From: Adiantum capillus-veneris
Taxonomy: Eukaryota; Streptophyta; Polypodiopsida; Polypodiales; Pteridaceae
Direction of reading: 5' to 3'
DNA: 64,000 nt
Assembly: GCA_014529385.2 (NCBI GenBank)
Contig: CM043970.1
Coordinates: 66,105,996-66,169,995 of the forward strand
Shown: piece by piece, positions 58,306 through 64,000 of the stretch
Layout of the letters: each line of letters opens with the position of its first letter
How positions within the stretch are numbered: the stretch's first letter is position 1
Position numbers and translations under genes: made by a program
The notes under the pieces: model-generated
What the model was told of the DNA's origin: nothing
Database searches by the model: none
What the model saw: the letters and a program-made list of their open reading frames with translations, nothing else

Positions 58306-58485
58306 AAAATACAAGCTAGTGAGACCATTGCTACTAATCCCACAAATACCACTTACATTAGTAGTGATGTTGAGGAAAAAAACCTATGCTAGTGAGACCA
58401 TTGCTAATGATCCCACAAATCCCACTAACAATGGCACTATTGTTAAAAAACCTTATGCTAGTGAGACCATTGCTACTATCCTACA
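58306..58485. repeat. Degenerate tandem repeat, about 70 bp
   Basis: GCTAGTGAGACCATTGCTA occurs near 58314, 58390 and 58459, with ATCCCACAAAT(A/C)CCACT after the first two. Confidence 0.85.
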
Positions 58486-59330
58486 GTGAGAGCATTGGTA
58501 TTGATCCTAGAGATCCTCTAGATGCATCTAGGGCCATATCCATCCATTTCAAATTAAGGTAGGACTTTGGCAATGATTCTAGACTCTAAAAGTCATTTTG
58601 GATCCATCTTTGGATATTTGGATTGTATGGTCGTTGTTTTTGCCTAAGGAAGTAGAAAATGTTGGCAATGACAATTTAGACAGTCCTAAGTATCTGATTT
58701 TACCCATCATATAGTTTTTTTTAGTCTTCCCTTTATCTTTTCACCTAGGAGTAGGGTAAGTAGTCCATTTGATCTAGGTGAGTGCACAATTGAACTTATG
58801 GGCATTTTGATTGACATAGTGCAAAAGACTAAATTACCTTAAATTTGGCCATTAGAGTAGGGTCAAAAGAGAACTTACTCGTGTGTCTCCCTACGCTTTT
58901 CTAAGTTGTGCACACTATCAAATTGAGGGAAATCTTGAAAGGGACCACAAATCATGGTCACAAAAAACATAATTTATTAAAAAAATCGAAGAAGCAGTTA
59001 CAAGAAGTGCTCAAATAACGTGTTTTTAAAAATACTTAAAGATTGTAGACGTGGGAAATTTTAGAGATAAATCGACTACATTTGAAGGTTTATCCACTAC
59101 ATTTCTCTGAAAATTGCAAGTTTTTTCACCTAATGGTGGTGGTGGCTCAATCCAATGAGCATATCCACAATTAGGCAAATCAAGGACTCAATTGATCTCT
59201 AACCTATATTAAGTGCACTCTCACTTAGTGTCCGCTACCACTATTGGAACAAGAAGATATGGAGAGTGCACTTGTGTAGCATTCATGGTATGACTAGGTG
59301 TGTCGACACAAGGTGAGAGAAAGAGAGAGT
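58486..59330. other. Spacer
   Basis: AT-rich; no coding or repeat signal recognised. Confidence 0.4.
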
Positions 59331-59346
59331 AAGATAGAGAGTGAGG

Positions 59347-62300
59347 TCTCGCCCAAAGTATGCAGAAAGCAATCAAAATCACCGGCCCCAGATTAAAGAA
59401 GTCTTGACAGGAGCGCTTGGTGCAACTTGGAGAGGAAGTGGAGCATCTAAAAGCAAAAAAGCTTGAAGGGACTACATCTAAAGCTGAGCACAATAGGTGG
59501 CTAGAAGTTAAAACTGACCTGGCCAACTATCAGATGAATGAAATCAAGACAGCCAGGTTGTTGTCTAAGAAAACATACCTCCAACCTGAGGCGACCATTC
59601 AAGGGCATTTTTCAGAGCCTTAAAAGTCAAGATAGGTCAAGGCCTAGTTCACTCTCTCTCAGATGGGGAGGGGAACAAAGTAAAGGACCAAGATGAAATG
59701 GCTAAGCTGATGCTCGATCACCTCTATCAAATCATAGGTCAGACTTAGGTCCATTCTATGGAGGTGGATGAAGCTAGGAGTAGTCCCTTGCAAGGGAACG
59801 GTTTCGCACTCCGAAGCCATTCTCCTAGAGAAAGACTTTACTGAGAAGGAACTCTTCCTTGCACTAAAGGCTCTAGGTAAAGAGAAGTCACATGGGTGGG
59901 ACGGGATGCCTTTTTCATTGAATTTTGGGATGATCTCAAAGTCCCCATTACAAAAATGGTCAATCAAGCACTGTGTAATGGAACCCTGGATTCAAGTATC
60001 AAATGAGGACTCATTAAACCAATCCCTAAGAAAATATTTTGCTCTCAGTTGAAGCACTAGTGGCCTATAGCCATGATGACAGTGACTTACAAGATCATCG
60101 CCAAGACAATTGCCCTTAGGTTGTCTCCCATTCTTGATAGAGCCATTACTCCACATCAGCACGTGTTCATTAAAGGAAGATAAATTTATGATAACAACTT
60201 GGTGGCCATGGTTGGAATTGAATACGCTTCACTAACTAATCAAGACTGTATCCCGCTCAACTTGATCTTGATAAGGCCTACGATAGGATCACTTGGTCAT
60301 TCATTGAGGAGGTCATGACATCTCTGGGTTTTAGGCCTCGACTGTGCCGGCTTGTTCACACTCAATGCTAGAAGCCACTCTGAGCTGCTCTTTAATGATA
60401 GGATTGTGGGTGCTTTTGAAGTCAAAAGATCAATCAAGCAGGGCTTCCCTCTTGCCTTGCTGTTGTTTGCTATAGGCTCGCATCCGTTGGTGACCATGCT
60501 GGAAGCTAGTGCCGCAAAAGGGGAGATCCAAGGGCTGGCCTTGCCGAACAAGGACCAGCTCTTGGCTAAGTTGTTCGCAAATAATTCCCTGATTTTCCTC
60601 AAAGCATGCCCACAAACTGTTCAAAGGGCTTTCTAGATCAAAATGCAATATTGAAAAATCTAGGTTGATCTTGCTATCTGAAAATGACTCTTTTGATCTT
60701 TCTATGTGGTATGGAGATATTATATCTAAAGGGAAGATATTTTGGCACCTAGGTGCACCACTAGGGGTAAATGTGACTCATGAGCAGAGATTCCAATGGG
60801 TGACGGACAAGATTAGAAACAAGATGAGAAGATGGTATTATGTGTTGCCCCCCTTCTCGGGTAGGGTTAAAGTGATCAACTCATTTTTGATCCCATACAT
60901 AGCCTTCACCAACCTGCTTCTTAAATTAGCCAAAGGAAGGAATTCTTGAAACCGGTAAAAAAGATTTCTATGGAAAAATAATAGCAAGGCATGACACCTT
61001 GGAAATGGGTAATCTGGCAGATTTTTGCAAGGCAAGTGGAGCGAGGTGGTATCGAGATTCTCAACCCCTCTATCCATGCAGAGTCCCAGTGTGCCAAGCT
61101 ATTCACGTCAATTATGATGTAGGACCAAGCATGAGCCGTCATGGTAGAGGACTTGGACAACAAGGCAAAAGTGAGTTCTAAGGGTGACTAGTGGAAAAAT
61201 TTAGAGACCTACGACAAGATCCTCGCCCCTCATTGGTCCATATTAAGATTGTGGGGCACAACATGTGAGATAATTCAAAAGTGTAATAGAGCATCAGAGG
61301 TGCTGGAATGGGGAGAGGTGATAAGGTACTTCTACAACTCCATCTCTTATTGGTCCCCTTTGATTTCAAAGGTGGGTTGTATACAGCTCAACTCATTCTG
61401 GAGAGAGGTAGCTAGGAAGTTCAACAATAAAGGACTCATTCATCTTGGCCATATGTGGGATAACGAGAACAAGAGCTGGAAAGATGCCGACCTCCTAACC
61501 CCCCAATTTCTTCTAAACGAGACCAAATATTTTTGGTCATTAGAGTCTTGGCTGGGCTGGATAGGTATTGTTTGCCGATGTACAAGTCTGTTCGAATGGA
61601 AGGCCTGGCAGTGGCCCAAGAATATACCTCTAGGAAAACCGAAGACCAAAGATGTTTACCATTGTCTCTTGGCCTTGCCAGAATGGTTCTTTCCCCTTAA
61701 TAGACTCTGGGTAAGCAATGGTCAAAATCAAGGTGGATGGTGGTTACTAACAACATTTGGAGCCCACATTGGCCTATGTCAATGAAGATCTTTCTTTGGA
61801 AAGTGCTATGGGGGTTATACTAAGAGGAGTGAAGATTTCAGCTAGAGGGATTGTATGCAATAGGTGTTTTGGTTGCAAATTGGCGAGTGAGGACCTTGTG
61901 CACCTTTTTAAGGAGTGCCCGGCTATATGTGGGTTGGAAAGAAAGATGTGCAAATGGATTCAAAAGACCTAGAAGATTGGGTTCTACAAGAATGCCCTAA
62001 TCCTTGGTAGTAGGGTGATGAAAAGCCAAGTGTTGTTGATTTGTACACAAATTGTCAAATTTTGCTATTTCAAGCAAATTTGGAAGACCAGGAATGGTTG
62101 GGTCTTTGAGGACGATCTCTCTTGTGCCTGCTCCTTGGAGATTATGCAAGAAAGTAAAGAACTGGTTGCTTTATTTGGTAAAATCAAGGACCCCGGTGAA
62201 TGGAATTGGGCCGCCAATGCGATGTCGGTAAGCTAGGGATAGCCTAGTCATTTGTGTGCACTTTGAACCCCCTCTTATATCCTCTTGATCCTATGGATTC

Positions 62301-62462
62301 CCTAGCTCGGATTGTGAGCTAGGTCATTCTTGGGTCATTTGTGTGCACTTTGAACCCCCTCTTATATCCTCATGATCCTATGGATGCCCTAGATCGGATT
62401 GTAATTGTTTGATTTTCTTAATATAACATCACTAACTCATGTGAGTTTTGCAAAAAAAAGAA
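59347..62462 (+). mobile_element. 5'-truncated L1-like LINE with 16-bp TSD
   Basis: Flanked by AAGAYAGAGAGTGAGG (59331-59346 and 62463-62478, one mismatch) and ending in poly(A). Begins in the linker between endonuclease and RT. The RT reads ALKALGKEKSHGWDGMP and the catalytic region is LFANNSLIFLK near 60570, where the usual DD is NN. After it come WYYVLPPFSGRVKVINSFLI and a C-terminal zinc finger with CNRCFGCKLASEDLVHLFKE then CP. Several stops and shifts. Confidence 0.92.
59405..62240 (+). pseudogene. ORF2 of the L1-like LINE: RT and zf-RVT
   Basis: Linker LGEEVEHLKAKKLEGTTSKA (59420-59480). RT text across several frames: HWRPIAMMTVTYKIIAKTIA-like at 60058-60120, HQHVFIKGR (60157-60180), LDLDKAYDRITW near 60255-60295 (catalytic Asp), SIKQGFPLALLLFAIGSHPL (60432-60492) and LFANNSLIFLK. 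Then KIFWHLGAPLG (60738-60770), and an open frame 61249-61785 with a WREVARKF and WLGWIGIVCRC region. The zinc finger is near 61845-61925. Confidence 0.85.
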
Positions 62463-62478
62463 AAGACAGAGAGTGAGG

Positions 62479-62610
62479 CAATGTAAATGCATACTTTCTA
62501 TTAGAGAGTCATCAATGCTTATCATCTCTTTGACCTCCCTACTTAGATCATCTAGCTTTTTCTCTCCGTTAGCACAAGTTTCCATGCTCTAATATTCTCA
62601 AGTCTTTCTC

Positions 62611-62654
<44 letters not shown>

Positions 62655-62784
62655 AAATAGGGGAGGGAGCAAGAAATGGAAACATTCATCATCGTCTCCT
62701 AATGAGTAAAAAATCCCAACCTCCCACACCAAAAGGCTCAACACCCACTTGGTGATAGATGTTGTTCACCACGAATTAAGTGCA
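62479..62784. other. Spacer with (CT)n
   Basis: (CT)n at about 62613-62645, then (AT)n. No gene. Confidence 0.6.
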
Positions 62785-64000
62785 AAGGCTGAAACCAATT
62801 AAAAGGGCTTTATGGAAAAATAACACCAAAGCCTCGATGCCTTGGCAGTGGAAAAAATGGGACACAATCACTAGACCCGTGGAACAAGGTGGTTTAGGGA
62901 TCCTCAACTAGACAACCTTGTTCCACTAGACCAGTGGAATAAGGTAGTTTAGGGATCCTCAACCCTGTCATTCATGCAAAGGCCCTCTGTGCTAAGTTTG
63001 TGGTCTCGATTGCGCAACAAGACTAGGCAGGGGCTACTATGACTTATGATATGATGGACTAGGCGAAGCTCTACATGGAAGGGGAGCGGTGGAAAGGGGT
63101 TGAGGTCTGTGACAAATTGCTAGCCCCTTTGTGGACTAGCTTGAGACTAGGCGGCACAATGGTGAGCTAGTGTGCAAGTGCACAGGGCAAAGAAGGCTTT
63201 GGAGTGGGGGGAGTTAACCGAATACTTCCAAAACTCCATCACATTCTGGTCCCCTTGGCTCTTCAAAGTTGCTAACATACTTTTGAACCCTTACTAGAGA
63301 GAGATTGCTAGAAAGGTAAATTAAAAAGGACTCCATTGTTTGACCTACCTGTGGGACATTATCAGCCTGAACTCAAAAGCGACAAACCTTGTGGCTGCCC
63401 AGTTTCACCTTAATGACACAGAGAGCTTGATGATTAACAAAATTTTGGAAAGGTAGGGCAATCTCTTCATGCCCCTATGCATGCTCAATTTCAAGTGGAA
63501 AGCCTGGTAATGGCCAGTAGAGTAGCACTTTTTCAAACCACACATCAAGGGCATATAGTTCTTATGCACAAGGCGGATTGGTTTGTCTCCCTCAACAAAC
63601 AATGAGGGAAGCAATGGCCGGAGGCTTGATGGATGGCATCTACAAAGAACGTATGGAACCCTCGGTTACCCTTGTCAATGAATTTTTTTCTATGGAAGGT
63701 GCTATGGGGGGGCCTACCAACAGGTGCCAAGATCTTAGCCTGAGGTATCGGCTTCAATAGGTGCTTGGGCTACAAAACAACTAGGGAGGACCTACCCCAC
63801 TTACTCATGGAGTGCACACGGGTTAGAGGCCTAGCAAGTAGGGTGTGCAAATGGATCCAAAAGACTTGGAAGATAGGGTTTTTCAAGAATGATTTTCTCC
63901 TTGGATGGAAAGGATGAAAAGCCAAGCGTTTTTGATAGGTACTCAAGTTGTGAGATTCTAGTTCTTCCACCACATCTGGAAGGCTAGGGACAATCGAGTG
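62785..64000 (+). mobile_element. Second copy of the L1-like LINE, 5'-truncated, runs off the window
   Basis: Begins in the RT-to-finger region: LWKNNTKASMPWQWKKWDTI corresponds to text near 60960-61000 of the first copy. TTTAGGGATCCTCAAC is repeated at 62889 and 62950 by a local duplication. 63640-63830 carries the zinc-finger region (GFNRCLGYKTTREDLPHLLM, then EC). The two copies are in the same orientation. Start coordinate approximate. Confidence 0.8.

Overview
The window is eukaryotic and looks like nuclear DNA of a large-genome land plant. The evidence is a spliced short-chain dehydrogenase/reductase (SDR) gene of a plant-type family, Ty1/copia and Ty3 chromovirus LTR retrotransposons, plant-type LINEs, a CACTA (En/Spm) transposase, a pentatricopeptide-repeat (PPR) pseudogene, and very many (CT)n/(GA)n microsatellites. 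A fern or other large-genome non-angiosperm would fit the long TE-filled intron and the PPR style, but that placement is inference. No bacterial operons, CRISPR arrays, or tRNA/rRNA genes were seen.

Region 1 (1-3.8 kb) holds the 5' part of a CACTA tnp2 transposase on the minus strand that runs off the left edge, a tandem array of a tRNA-like (SINE-type) repeat, microsatellites, two adjacent palindromes, a minus-strand copia relic with LTR, and a second SINE-like insertion flanked by 28-bp direct repeats.

Region 2 (3.8-41.6 kb) is the only convincing host gene. It is an SDR of 275 codons in three exons (3837-4155, 40900-41129, 41322-41600). Splice sites are GT/AG, the phases match and the catalytic residues are intact. 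Intron 1 is 36,744 bp and is a stack of retrotransposons. A copia element (11344-19804, target-site duplication (TSD) CTCAG) carries a nested gag-only LTR element (14301-17650, TSD GTAAT). The copia sits inside a short LTR element whose 3' LTR is split by a LINE (20686-27373, 18-bp TSD). A nearly intact chromovirus (30610-39044, TSD ATATC, LTRs about 98.5% identical by eye) sits further along. Older relics fill 6-11 kb and 27.5-30.6 kb.

Region 3 (41.6-64 kb) is gene-poor. It has a 5'-truncated LINE whose 3' end runs into (CT)n (42.0-44.3 kb), a decayed PPR pseudogene (45.0-46.1 kb), an AT-rich stretch with a copia gag-protease relic on the minus strand, a long minus-strand LINE of the same (CT)n-ending type (53.8-57.9 kb), and two copies of an L1-like LINE (59347-62462 with 16-bp TSD; 62.8 kb to the right edge).

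No complete novel system was found. The most interesting signals are the giant TE-built intron in an apparently intact gene, a sequence block shared by the U3-R-U5 region of otherwise different LTR families that also served as a LINE target, a LINE family that ends in (CT)n, and matching internal duplications at the same ORF2 position in two separate LINE copies.
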